From Carettochelys insculpta (taxonomy: Eukaryota; Chordata; Testudines; Carettochelyidae), in NCBI RefSeq assembly GCF_033958435.1, contig NC_134141.1:96947001-97011000 (forward strand): a stretch of 64,000 nucleotides of DNA, written 5' to 3'. Below are positions 33,501-43,370 of this stretch, in pieces. Each line of letters opens with the position of its first letter. Within the stretch, counting starts at the first letter, position 1. The translations under genes were made by a program, and so were the position numbers. Below the pieces are notes generated by a model. It was not told the DNA's origin and searched no databases. It saw only the letters and a list, made by a program, of their open reading frames with translations.

Positions 33501-35322
33501 CACCTATTAGATTTCACATACACCTGTTTAGTGTTATTGACATTTATTTACATGTTCATTGGATTGCAATCTTTGATGAGTGAAAAAAATTATGGTTTAT
33601 TGTTTTAAAATATAGAGTAAATGTCTCTAGTAGTTGAATAAGGAAAGATTTCATGTGGATTCACATGGAAAATTTTACTTTCCTCTGCTAAACAGAATTT
33701 GAAAGGTTTTCATGTTTAAACATACATGTTTAGTTGCAACCATTACAAGCTGGAGAGGTCCTGATTCTAAGCTGTAGCCACTCAATGTGGCTCAGGATGG
33801 GAACTAGAACAATCCTTGAAGACTACTCTGATTCGCCCCTTGCTTTCCAAAACCACCCTCAAGGGCTGTTGCAGACACTAAGGAGAGCAGAGTGGAGGGG
33901 TGATTGTGCTAGTTCTCCTCTGGACAACCCAAAGCAGAGCAAGGACCAGAATCTTGAATAAAATGTCATGCTGTATTTCTGTATCTAAAAACTGGTGGTG
34001 TGTGTGCATCTATAAGGATATTTAAGGGGTCTGACTAGAAATAGGTATATAAGATAAAAAGTGGACTGCTGTGTGAGCAATGCAGCATTCCACAAAAGTC
34101 AGTTGAGAGGTGGCCGGTCTACAAAGGTGAGGTGAACTCATGAAAGGAATCATGACAGTAGTTGTGTGAGTAACTTCCTTCCCATCATATATGTGTAGAT
34201 GACAGTCCACGATGAAAAAATACAAAATGAAATTCTCTTACTGTTAAAATTATAGCAGGTTTATCTGTATCACCCCATAAGTAGGGCCCTATACATTTTA
34301 TGGAATGTGGAAGATGCATCAGAGAGCATGTAATTTTGGGGTTTCCTAGCTCCGGCTGGGCTGGGGATGGACAGGACTTCTCCATGCCCTGCACAGCTGC
34401 TCTTGGGGGGATGCACCTCTGCCTTTGGAAACCTCCTGTGGTTGCAGGAAGCTCCATAATTGCTGCCTTCAGAGTCCAGCTCAGTTCTGTGGACCTCCCA
34501 ACCCCTTTTGGTCAGGACCACCATGGGTATGACTTGGTGAAATTTTGGATGTAAATATCTGAAAACACGACATTTACCAAATTTCAAATCTTATTGCCAT
34601 AAAATTGACCATACTGGACCGTGAATTTGGGCTCAGGGGCCTAGATCTGAAAATCAAATATGAGTTCCAATAGATTTTCTATACCCTGGTGATGTGGAGG
34701 GAAAGAAAAAATATACACGTTTTAATTTTTATATCACTGAGGTCCATTGACTTCAACAGCGGCACACCAATTTAAACTAACTAAAGAACTAACCCAAATA
34801 TGTAGTTTAAATATACTGGTGTCATAATTTTATGATGGGCCTTTCCTGTGATTTAATAAAAATACAGAAAAAACAGCCATTACAGCAGTAGCTGTGTTTG
34901 TTCACATGTCTTACTAACAACCTGGGATCTGGCTATAGCTGTCAATGGAGAATTTCCCCAACACTTCTCAGACATTGCGAACCCAGCAGACTCAGCTCCT
35001 GCACCAGTCCCTCAGCGTGTGTGATGTGTAAGTGGAGCAGAGGGCAGCTCCTTCTACTGATTCAGCAGTCCCCATCCCCTCTCAGGCTCTGGGCAGATCA
35101 AAATACAGGAGACAATATGCCCTCCCATTGTCTGAAGTTGTACAGTGCTGCCTAACGCACTGCAGGAGCTGAGCTGATCCTTAGGCTGTAAAAGGGGCCT
35201 ATTAGGAAGAGAGTAGCTGCAAGTTTACTACTATGACCTGGCTTACACTTGCAGCTATGCATCTAAAGGAAATAAACAGATGAGTTTCCACACAGTAGGA
35301 TCAATAAATTGTGTGTAATGGA
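33501..35322. other. Non-coding stretch, nothing recognised
   Basis: No exon pattern, RNA gene or transposon terminus was identified. A scrap of the 'ccattgacttcaac' type occurs near 34745. Open frames at 34185-34587 on both strands overlap and have no motif. Confidence 0.5.
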
Positions 35323-35475
35323 CAGTATTCATGGTAAGCTGAGTGCTTGAGTGGCCACCCACGCGAGGTTCAGGTGTTACCCAGCTGATTAGCACAGTAC
35401 CCACAACCCACAGCATGTGATTCTACTCGTGATGCACAGCTGCACATGCCTTGGTGCACATAAAATAATTAAAGA
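35323..35475. repeat. Partial copy of the CAGTGTTCCCT hAT-like repeat
   Basis: It starts CAGTATTCATGGTAAGCTG and continues GAGGTTCAGGTGTTACCC, AGCTGATTAGCACAG and CATGCCTTGGTGCACATAAA. This is the same order as 21166-21370, but the right terminus is lost. Confidence 0.6.
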
Positions 35476-35582
35476 GGAAATGCTGGTAATGAATCTTCCA
35501 GTTAAAGAGCTTACGGGAAGTTTGGATAGCTAGGGCTTTAATAGTGAGCTGGAGGTTTTCTACTGCATCTTTTCATTCAGAG

Positions 35583-36385
35583 CATAGAATCGTAGAATAC
35601 TAGACCTGGAAGAGATCTCAAGAGGTCATTGAGTCCAGTCCCCTGCCCTCACAGCAGGACCAAGCACTATCTCGAGCATCTCTGACAGATGTCTGTCTAA
35701 TCAGCTCTTAAATATCTCCACTGATGGAGATGCTACAACTTCCCTAGGCAATTTATTCCAGTGTTTAACCACCCTGAGAGAAAGTTTTACCTAATGTCCA
35801 ACCTAAACCTCCCTTGCTGAAGTGTAAGCCCATTGCTTCTTGTCCTATCCTCAGAGGCCAAGGAGAACAATTTTTCTCCCTCTTGATTGCAACCCTCTTT
35901 TAGGTACTTGAAAAGCACTATCATGTCTCCTCTAAGTTTAGGTTCTAAACTAAACAAGCCCAGTTCTTTCAATCTTCCTTCATAGCTTATGTTCTCTAGA
36001 CCTTTAATCATTCTTATTGCTCTTCTCTGGACCTTCTCCAAAATTTTCTTGGAATGTGGTGCTCAGAACTGGACACAGCACTCCAATTGAGGCCTAAATC
36101 AGCACAGAGTAGAGTGGCAGAATGACTTCTCATGTCTTGATCATGCCACTCCTGTTATGATTCTGGAATGCCTTGTTTGTTTGGTTTTGCAACAGCATCA
36201 TGCTTTTGACTCACATTTAGCTTGTGGTCCACTCTGACTCCTAGATCCCTTTTTGTAGTACTCCTTCCCAGACAGTCATTTCCCATGCTGTATGTATGAA
36301 GCTGATTGTTCCTTCCTAAGTGGAGTACTTTGCCTTTGTCTTTATTAAACTTAGCAGGGTGAAAGTAAGATTTCCAGCACATCTG
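35583..36385 (-). mobile_element. CR1 LINE, end of ORF2 and 3' terminus
   Basis: On minus the sequence ends CTAGTATTCTACGATTCTATG, the CR1 3' terminus. Upstream it encodes the RT C-terminal region: KVQRRAIRMIKGLENISYEG, LKELGLFSLEPKLRGDMIVL, LTLQQGRFRLDIR, preceded by KDKGKVLHLGRNNQLHTYSM and RDLGVRVDHKLNVS. These are standard CR1 motifs in amniotes. Frameshifts separate the two blocks, so it is a 5'-truncated dead copy. Its 5' side abuts a plus-strand LINE at about 36386. Confidence 0.88.
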
Positions 36386-37395
36386 CCATGTAACTTAAGT
36401 ATGCTGATGACAACACAATTTTTGTTCACTCTGAGAAACATCTTCAAACAATCCTCAATGTGTTTGCCAATGCTTACGCATGTCTTAGTCTCATGTTCAG
36501 CATCAAAAAGACCAAAGCGCTCCATCAGCCCTCTCCAAATGAGGTACCACAGACTCCAGCTATTAAAAATCAATGGAGAAGTATTGGAGAATGTTAAGCA
36601 TTTCCTCTACCTTGAAAGTCATCTCTCATCCAAGACAGATATTGATGCAGAAATCAAACACCTTCTCAGTTGTGCCAGTGTACCCTTTGCTCATTTACAG
36701 CACAGAGGTTTTGAAGATCATGACATTTAAACAGACACCAGGTTTCTTGTTTGTCAAGCTGTTATTCTCCCAACATTGTTGTGCGGTTCTGAAACCTGGA
36801 CAACCTACACACATCACTTGAAAGTCCTTGAGAGGCACCACCAGTGCTGCATCTGCAAGATTTTGAATATCAAATGGGAAGACAGGTGCACCAACATTAG
36901 TGTTCAGGAAGAGATAAAGACCACCAGTATTTACGCAGTGATCAGTTGTTAGCAACTCTGCTGGACTGATCACATGGTCTGCATGCCAGACCATCACCTC
37001 CCAAAACAGGTCCTGGTCTCTCAGCTGAAAGAAGGGTTCTGTAATGTCAGAGGACAATGGAAGAGTTACAAGGACTTGCAGAAGGATAACTTAAAGAAGT
37101 GCAATATTGACATTGACACTTGAGAGACACTTACCCAGGATCACTCATAATTGAGAGAAGTACTATGCAATAGTCCCCTACATTTTGAACTTGCGCACCA
37201 ATGAGCTGAGAAGGAAAAGAGGTGCAGGAGGGAGGAGAGACTGGCTTGCAGTCATGGTCAACAGCCTCCTGCCATGCCTGGAAGCATCTGTCTTCCCTGT
37301 AATAGAACTTGTGATTTAAAGATAGGCTTTATCAGCCAGATGAAGAACCAACAATTCCCTTGGAAGATGACTGTACTCGGCAATGAGTGATCACT
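36386..37395 (+). pseudogene. LINE (LINE B-like), RT end and C-terminal domain
   Basis: On plus, starting at the RT active site: YADDNTIFVHSEKHLQTIL (catalytic Asp-Asp present, at about 36401), FSIKKTKALHQPSPNEVPQT, INGEVLENVKHFLYLESHLS, DIDAEIKHLLSCASVPFAHL, LLCGSETWTTYTHHLKVLER and WTDHMVCMPDHHLPKQVL. The C-terminus has a broken Cys-rich end. The frame is interrupted by shifts near 36730 and a stop near 36950. It begins abruptly at motif C, so it is 5'-truncated, and it is followed within 50 bases by a Penelope fragment. Confidence 0.83.
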
Positions 37396-37419
37396 ATCAT
37401 CATCACCATGCCAGGGAAA

Positions 37420-37765
37420 GGAGCCATTCCTCTACAAAAGGATTTTACCAGAAAGTTACAGAGGGAAACACCTGAACTGAAATTCATTTGCAAATTTGAC
37501 ACATTTAACCTTGCGCTTAACAGAGATCTCAATTATCTTATGCATTACAATGGCAATTTCTCTCTTAATTTACTTCTTCCACTAATTCTGTTAATGACTG
37601 GTGACCCTCCCCCATTTTCCCTTCTTCCTTCCTCACCCTCACTATCTAAACACTGAATTCTTATTATCTTCTCCCATCTGAAGAAGTGTGTCTTACCCAT
37701 GAAAGCTCATTACTTAGAAAATATATTTGTTAGTCCTCTAGATTGTTCTATTTATTATTTTATTA
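37420..37765 (+). mobile_element. Penelope-like element, 3' coding end and tail
   Basis: The first part encodes FTRKLQRETPELKFICKFDT followed by LNRDLNYLMHYNG, matching the C-terminal region of the element at 13281-15410 (FKTRLQRETAELHVICKFGT). It then runs into the tail CTGAAGAAGTGTGTCTTACC, CATGAAAGCTCATTAC and TTTGTTAGTCCTCTAG. A 5'-truncated copy. Confidence 0.8.
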
Positions 37766-38496
37766 CATTGTTTATTTTATTTTATAGCTGATTGTATCCA
37801 TAGTATGTCAATTGCTGTAAAAACATAAGTGAAGTCGTATACCTTCCCTGAAGAGTTTGGAATTTGGAAAACCAACCAAATGACAAAGCAGAAGGAAAAG
37901 GGACAAAATATAAGTAAAATCAAGGTAATGACTTCTTGTGTTGTGATAGCTCAGTTTTTTTAAACCATAGATATACAGACTATCCCCAGTTGTCCTTCAA
38001 CCTTTCTATTTTTAATCAGATAGTTTCTTAAAAGGCTGAAGTGGTGATGCTGATGGTGAAGATATATGTTACAATGAGCTGAAGCTTCTGGGTTATAGCT
38101 CAGGAGGTTGATCCTGCACTAAGAATAAAAATATATACTTACTTAGCAAAACTATTAGTAAATTAAATAGTCACTATTTAAAAAATATTTTCAGCATTAT
38201 AAATCCCCAAATTAATTCCCCTTAATTTGAGCAAGAATAAAATTCTAGTGTTTTTCCATCTGTGTATTTGTTATTTAAAGCAGATTTAGCAATGCAGTAT
38301 TTTTACACCTCTTAGCTACTTTAGTTGGCAAGTCACTCTAGAAATCTGTCTATTGTTTAACTAGAAAAATCAATTCCACTTTGAGTATTTCTCCCAAAAT
38401 AGATACTTTATATACCTCACTGATGAAAGCAGTATGTATTTTCATGTACATATTTTTATCAGTGTACATTGAATAGCTGGATTTTCTAGCAAACAT
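37766..38496. other. Non-coding stretch, nothing recognised
   Basis: AT-rich DNA between the Penelope fragment and the next MITE. No coding or repeat signal was seen. Confidence 0.5.
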
Positions 38497-38499
38497 AAA

Positions 38500-38935
38500 G
38501 GCTGGGTCTACACATGCCCCTTCCTTTCGAAAGGGGCATGTTAATGAGCAGGTTTGAAATATACTAATGAGGTGCCACAATGAATATGCAGCGCCTCATT
38601 AGCATAATGGAAGCTGCGGCAATTTGAAAGTGCGGCTTTTCGAATCGCGCGCCGCCCGAGGAGACGGGACCTTCCGAAAGGACCCCCCCAGTTTTCAAAA
38701 GCCCTTCTTCCGATCACCAGATAGGAAGAAGGGCTTTTGAAAACTGGAGGGGGTCCTTTCAGAAGGTCCCGTCTCCACGGGTGGTGTGCGATTTGAAAAG
38801 CTGCACTTTCGAATCGCTGCAGCTGCCATTATGCTAATGAGGTGCTGAATATTCATTGCAGCACCTATTAGCATATTTCAAACCTGCTCATTAACATTCC
38901 CCTTTCAAAAGGAAGGGGCACATGTAGACCCAGCC
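38500..38935. mobile_element. Palindromic Harbinger-type MITE (family 1), well preserved
   Basis: The ends are GGCTGGGTCTACACATGCCC and, reversed, GGCTGGGTCTACATGTGCCC. The flanks are AAA on both sides (38497-38499 and 38936-38938). The arms mirror each other closely (TTTCGAAAGGGGCATGTTAATGAG on the left has its mirror on the right). The centre is at about 38715 (CCGATCACCAGATAGG). The high arm identity and kept CpGs suggest fairly recent movement. Confidence 0.82.
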
Positions 38936-38938
38936 AAA

Positions 38939-39357
38939 ATGTTTTAAGTTCACCAGTGCATGCGAAGATACTTCTGACCTGGCCTTTAACTTACAAATGT
39001 CAAACAGATGAGTTCCTCCCCACCGTTTCACAAGAAATAAAGGCGTATTTGTGGTTCTTTCTGCAAGACGCTGAAGGCTCTCGGTTGTGAAACTGTCACC
39101 AGTCATTACCCAGAAAGCTAATGTAGTAGGTGGCCAGTGGAAAACATCAGCTCAAGTTCAGTATTTCCTTCAACAGAATATGACATTATAGAAAACTGAA
39201 TTATCCTTTTTGCAAGAGAAATAAAGCATACGTTGTTTACTGGGCTCACTAGTGTGAGTTTATGAGTGAAGCCAGCAGCTCTTTCATAGCAGCTTAACAA
39301 TGAGCAGGCTTTGATGGTGACAGGACAGGTGTAGTGTAAACATATCTTTGTAACTTT
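38939..39357. other. Non-coding stretch, nothing recognised
   Basis: No coding or repeat signal was found between the MITE and the SINE head. A poly-T run lies at about 39356-39365. Confidence 0.45.
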
Positions 39358-39365
39358 TTTTTTTT

Positions 39366-39457
39366 CATGTATTTCCGCCATAACCCCCTTAAGGATTGAA
39401 TTCACAATCTTGGGATTAGTAGGCCAATGCTCTAACCACTGAGGCATCCCTCCCATG
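39366..39457 (-). mobile_element. tRNA-derived SINE head
   Basis: On minus: GGATGCCTCAGTGGTTAGAG, CATTGGCCTACTAATCCC, then the B box GATTGTGAATTCAATCC and TTAAGGGGGTTATGGCGG. The layout is that of a tRNA (A box, anticodon arm, B box), but the D and acceptor arms do not pair well, so it is a SINE and not a tRNA gene. The T run beyond 39366 would be its A-rich spacer. Confidence 0.65.
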
Positions 39458-39539
39458 TCAGTGCAAAATGAAAATCATTCATAAAACATGTGTCTGCCCT
39501 CACTCTAATGGGGGTGGGGAAAACCCACTATGACGTACT

Positions 39540-39665
39540 TATTTCCATAGTTTAAGGCCAGAAGGGACAATCAGCTCAGCTCAGCTCACCTGCCCTCCTG
39601 TATACCAGAAGCCATTATATTTCACCCAGTTACTACCTCTGGGTTAGTTAGAGCAATGCATTTCC
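39540..39665 (-). mobile_element. CR1 LINE 3' end fragment
   Basis: Plus-strand text ATAGTTTAAGGCCAGAAGGG...CCTGCCCTCCTGTATACCAG is the reverse of a CR1 3' end (compare CTGGCCTTAAGATCTATG at 53131-53148). It is short and has a small GCTCA tandem insertion (AGCTCAGCTCAGCTCA). Confidence 0.6.
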
Positions 39666-39939
39666 ATCCTCAGGAAGCTAAACAGCATGCCAGAGACGGA
39701 GAACAGGAGCAGCCAAGGTAGAAGTACTGGAGGCAAAGAATGATTAGGTGAGCTGTATATAGGCAGATGACCCATGCCCCAAGCTGCTGAGGAAGGCGAT
39801 CCCTCTTCCCTTCCCTACGAGGTCCTTACCAATCTGATGGTGGTGGGAGGAATTTCTTTTTGACACCAAGCTGGCTGACCCTGGATGTAAAAGCAAGAAA
39901 CGTCAAAAGAGACTGTTACCTTAGAGCAGGGCTCAGGAA

Positions 39940-40108
39940 CAGTGTTCCCCATAAGCTCAGTGCTCGGGTGGCTGCCCAGGAGAGATTCAGGTGCCACCCA
40001 GCTGATTAGCAGACCTCCCACAACTGGCAGCATGTGTTTCTGTTGGTGGTGCACATCTCTATATACCTTGGTTCACATAACATTTATTCCATCCCTGGAG
40101 AGGAAAAA
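39940..40108. repeat. Partial copy of the CAGTGTTCCCT hAT-like repeat
   Basis: Starts CAGTGTTCCCCATAAGCTC, then GAGAGATTCAGGTGCCACCC, AGCTGATTAGCAGACC and ACATAACATTTATTCC, parallel to 21166-21370. The right terminus is not visible. Confidence 0.62.
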
Positions 40109-41149
40109 AAAAATTGAGAGAATCTTGCTCGGTAAGTTAGAGTCCTGGGTTCTGATCACAGCTGCAGCTGCTTTTGGCTTTGGGTAAATTATTTAGGCTA
40201 CATTTTTGAAAGATGGCTCAAGCTGAAATAATGTGGGGAGAAGTTTCATAGGCTCAATGACCCTCCGACTCCCTTGCCTTCAGTTGGAATTTTCAGGCTA
40301 GCACTTCTTGGAATCAGGCTAAAGTTGAGTCCCAAAAACTAAGTCACCAAAAACACCTCAAACCAGTGGTTACTTGAAAACTTACATTTTCTTACTTCAG
40401 AGTCCCCATTGGTAGATAATATATTCTCTTCTCATACAGTTGCAACAAGGCTTTATACATTTTGGTTGGAAGGAGACCACAGGAAATAAATGGCCATTAA
40501 CAGAGGGACATCTGGATGGAAATGAAAACTAGTGTCTGAAAATAAAAGCTTCTTAAGGGAGGTTTGGCAACAGTAAAGTGTAAGTAGATGCATAGGCTAC
40601 CAACATAGCTGTGCTGCAGTACACCTGAGGTTAAGAGCTACTCTGATCATACCCGGTGCTCATCAGGGGCTTGAGCCTCCTATATGCTGAATACTCTGGC
40701 TCTGATCCAGAGATGCACATAAGCACCTGCTTAACTTTAAGCATGTAAGTTGTTTGGCACCAATAGGACTAGTTCCCAGAGTCACAGCTACTCTTCTCTT
40801 TCCACCAAAGCTCTGCAAAAATCTCTCTCACTGCTCTTCAGCCCCCTCTTTGTTCTATCCATTAACTGCAGCATGCCTGTCCTCTGCCTACTCTTACGGC
40901 TCAGCCTTCCTGCGGTCCCAAACCCCAATGCCTGATCCATGCCGCTGTGCCTCCTCCCAACAGTCCTCTCAAGTGACATCTTTCCAAGAGATCCGTTAGC
41001 CCCAGGGCTCCCTGCAGACACGTTGTTAGTTTGGATTTTTTAAAAATAAAAAAATCCCAGAAAAAGAGTTCACTTAGTGAACCAGTTCCTTCCCCCTTCC
41101 TCAGCATCACCGCCTTAGTCTTGCTTCATGATCTTTTTACATTCTAATA
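40109..41149. other. Non-coding stretch, nothing recognised
   Basis: Open frames near 40754-41021 overlap on both strands and lack motifs. The text near 40690-40750 (TGATCCAGAG, CTTAACTTTAAGCATG) is a common amniote repeat scrap. Confidence 0.45.
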
Positions 41150-41484
41150 CAGGGGTGAGCAACCGTTTTACATTGGGTGCTGCTTTTCATCTCTGCAACT
41201 AGCAGCCACCTCCCCATCCCCAAAACCTGTCTAACAGAATCCAAAGTGATGGAAATCTCAGTTATGTTCAGATGAAAAAAGAAACCTTTTTGGCACGTGT
41301 AAAAAAATCAGTATGTAGAATGTAAAACATTTATTAATCTGTATATAAATATGAATGCACAGACATAGAAACAGTAGCATATTTCAACATTTTTAATGAG
41401 ATGGATGAGCCTGACACCCAGCAGCCAGTTGTGCTGTGCCCGTCTTATGAAAGTTCATGCCCCCCAATTTTGTGCACCCGTCCT
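41150..41484. mobile_element. Probable hAT element
   Basis: The left end CAGGGGTGAGCAACCG is hAT-like. The reversed right end AGGACGGGTGCACAAAATTG is a weaker match. The flanks are mirror images (ATTCTAATA and TATTAGAAT) rather than a direct 8-bp repeat, so the boundary is uncertain. Confidence 0.45.
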
Positions 41485-43370
41485 ATTAGAATTGTAGTAA
41501 CTAGAAATTAGAGAAAATGCCTGGCAGATCATCAAATCCTTGCCCATGGCAATCTCCTACAATACCTTGTTCCTTACAATGTGCCTAATGCCAATTCACA
41601 AGCTAATACTACACTATTGCCTGCAAAGCCCCTTTTCACTGATGTCATGGCATACATAGCATCAGTTCATGCATTAGAAAGAAGTATGGGTGGGGGGAGA
41701 TTGATCTTATGGACTATTCACACACACAGATACAGGATCATTGGAGTGAATGAAGTCTGTAGAATCTGTCCTAGAACATATACTATATGAAGAGTGACTA
41801 TTATTCATGCATCCTTCATTAGCAGCTCAGTTGTGTAAACATTTCCTGGTTGCAGTAGTCCTGGGAGTCCCTTTCAGTCAGACATTCATAATTGTGCAAG
41901 TTTACCTCTTCCTGTGCATTTGGAACTTTTTTGTTACAGCATACTACAAACTACAGAAGAAAGGCTCCATTAAAAATAAAACAATAACAAGAAAAAAATT
42001 CTTTTATTCCAACAACTTCTAACTGTTGTTTTTGTGTGGTAGGATGAAGATACATCTGGGAAGGGAGTGGCATATAAGAAAAAACAAAGACATAGAAAAG
42101 AAAACAAGCTGAAGATTGCACAAGAGGTTTCAGATAAATAATAAGGCCTTTTCCAAGTACATTTGAAACAAGACAACTAATCCTTAGTTAATCCTTTTTA
42201 AACTACTTTATTTCTAACCCTGTTAATTTTCATGAATGATATAATTGCTAAAAAAAAAAGGAAAAGAAAAAAAGCCTAAATTCAAAACTTTTTTGTATCC
42301 CTTTGCTGTGTTTTGATGGAATAATAGTATTTAAAGATCTGAACAGCAAAAAACAAACAAAAAAACAAAAACAAAAAACTTTCACGAATAGTGATGAAGT
42401 TCAGCTGATCCTGCTGCTGTCAGTAACAAAACACCCCTTGACTTCAATGAGAACTGGAGCAGGCCTTTGTTGGCTAGCTTAGCCTTTGTTCTCTATCCAT
42501 GCTGCAGTCTCAGACATGCATTTTACACTTGTTCTGAGGATGCGAAAACACCGTGTCGCTCTGATCTCTCCCAGCAGTGAGTTCCATAATCAGGGATCAG
42601 TTGCCAGGAAGGATATTTCCTGAGCATTTAACAGTTCTGCAGGAATACAGTTACTATGGAAGCTTATGATCACATGGAGTGAGGTGGTTCCTCAAGTAAC
42701 TTGAGTCATTTTTTTATGGAGAGCTTTGAAGATCAAGGACTGAAACCTTGAATATGACCTCTGCCCGCATAGCAGTGAGTCAGAGTGCAGATTAACTGGC
42801 TCAGGTTGATGCTATGGGGCTAAAATCTTATTCTGAAATCAGACAAGGAGTTTGGAGCCCACAACCTGGGTTTCAGTTGCAATGCCATGGGACTGTCTAC
42901 ACAGCTATTCTTAGCCTTGTGTGAGCCCAAGTCAGCAGACCGTGGTGCTGAAACAGCCTCTGGAGGACTTGATTGGATGGTAGGGGTTCTGATGGAGACA
43001 TACTATCAATCTTCAACAGGGAGCCAGGCAGTGAAGACAGCAAAGCCTCAGGGTAATACGGTCTAGGCAGCATGAGCTGTTCAACAGTAATTTTAAGGTA
43101 CGGAGTATAACAATAAAGTGTAGAAGTCACAAATATGAAGATTGTTCTGGGAAATGCTGGATGTGAGCTATTCTCTAAGTTTTCCCAAGAAATCCACCTT
43201 TAACAGGATACTGACTTCAGCACACTCAGCGGATGAGCCATGGATGAAACAGTGCAGGCAATATTTTCAAACATACCTAAGTGACTTAGGATCCTATGTC
43301 CCATTTTTGAAAATGACTAGATGCTTAGGAACTCAAATCCCCTGGGTAGTAAGGAATATATAAACACATA
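41485..43370. other. Non-coding stretch with an A-rich tract and a possible old LINE scrap
   Basis: An AAAAACA-rich simple tract lies at 42337-42380. The section 42560-43070 (GTTCCATAATCAGGGATCAG, TTTGAAGATCAAGGACTG, GGGAGCCAGGCAGTG) resembles ancient L2/CR1-type 3' regions, but too weakly to assign. Nothing else is recognised. Confidence 0.4.

Noticed and set aside
39366..39457. A tRNA gene on minus
   Set aside because: The A and B boxes are tRNA-like but the acceptor and D arms do not pair, and the A-rich tail and sequence fit a SINE.
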